Program-made: the position numbers and the translations under genes | Origin: Bacillota bacterium | Lineage (GTDB): Bacteria; Bacillota; Clostridia; Oscillospirales; Ruminococcaceae | Direction: 5' to 3' | Length of the DNA: 6,010 nucleotides | Assembly (NCBI GenBank): GCA_023391005.1 | Contig: JAEWBS010000110.1 | Span: 1 to 6,010 of the forward strand | Notes under the pieces: model-generated | Database searches by the model: none | Told to the model about the DNA's origin: nothing | Seen by the model: the letters and a program-made list of their open reading frames with translations, nothing else | In this document: positions 5,796 to 6,010 of the stretch, piece by piece | Layout of the letters: the number at the start of each line of letters is the position of its first letter | Numbering within the stretch: the first letter of the stretch is position 1

Positions 5796-6010
5796 GGAGT
5801 TTATCACGCTGTTCGGCGGCCTGACAATGCAACAACAGCTTGTTCAGGCCCGCAAAGATGTTGAGGAAATACATATCGCTACTAAGAGCAGAAGCCTGTC
5901 TATCGCGGTTGTCTGCGCCAGACTCTTGTTTTGGGACGAGATTCGCTTTTTAGAGCGCAGCCTTGAAAGCCGTCTGTCACTGGCTCAGGCACGGTTCTTG
6001 CCGCGCTATC
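5764..6010 (+). CDS. polC: DNA polymerase III alpha subunit, PolC type (N-terminal start only; runs off the window)
   Basis: An open frame of 82 codons starts at ATG 5764, 32 nt inside ispG, and continues past the window edge. The visible part begins MPNRMKKQSFEEFITLFGG, followed by a segment of alternating charged and hydrophobic residues (EIHIATKSRSLSIAVVC) and then a helix-like stretch with SLAQARFLPRY. This matches the layout of the PolC N-terminal domain in Clostridia, where a strand-rich segment is followed by a helix and a PRYP-like motif. The catalytic exonuclease and polymerase domains are not in view, so the call rests on this N-terminal pattern and on gene order: polC follows ispG/rseP in many Clostridia. 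PolC is the replicative polymerase of low-GC Gram-positives. Its start inside ispG suggests translational coupling. An unrelated protein with this start is possible but unlikely. Confidence 0.85.
   Translation, partial: MPNRMKKQSFEEFITLFGGLTMQQQLVQARKDVEEIHIATKSRSLSIAVVCARLLFWDEIRFLERSLESRLSLAQARFLPRY

Overview
The window is a stretch of chromosomal housekeeping genes, all on the + strand, in the order frr (5' end cut off) - uppS - cdsA - dxr - rseP - ispG - polC (3' end cut off). This order, and above all ispG between rseP and a Gram-positive-type polC, points to a Firmicute of class Clostridia. The moderately high G+C and the protein flavour suggest an Oscillospiraceae/Ruminococcaceae-like lineage; that finer placement is inference. 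I see no mobile element, tRNA, rRNA, CRISPR array or foreign-looking gene.

Layout: the frr remainder (1-509) is followed by a 187-bp gap holding a perfect 10-bp inverted repeat. uppS (697-1416), cdsA (1416-2252) and dxr (2263-3402) are tightly packed: uppS and cdsA share one base (TGATG), and dxr starts 10 nt after cdsA at a TTG codon. A second gap (3403-3588) can be drawn as a four-helix fold. rseP (3589-4629) is followed 9 nt later by a strong hairpin with a T run, a likely intrinsic terminator or attenuator, lying in the leader of ispG (4716-5795). polC starts inside the end of ispG with a 32-nt overlap and runs off the window.

Functionally, Dxr (first committed step) and IspG (penultimate step) belong to the MEP isoprenoid pathway. 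UppS consumes its C5 products to make the undecaprenyl carrier for wall polymers. CdsA makes CDP-diacylglycerol for phospholipids. RseP is an intramembrane protease of envelope signalling. The middle of the cluster is therefore a cell-envelope and isoprenoid supply block, flanked by translation (Frr) and replication (PolC) genes.

I found no convincing undescribed system. The items most worth a second look are regulatory: the rseP-ispG terminator, the ispG/polC overlap, the dxr start, and the two structured gaps.
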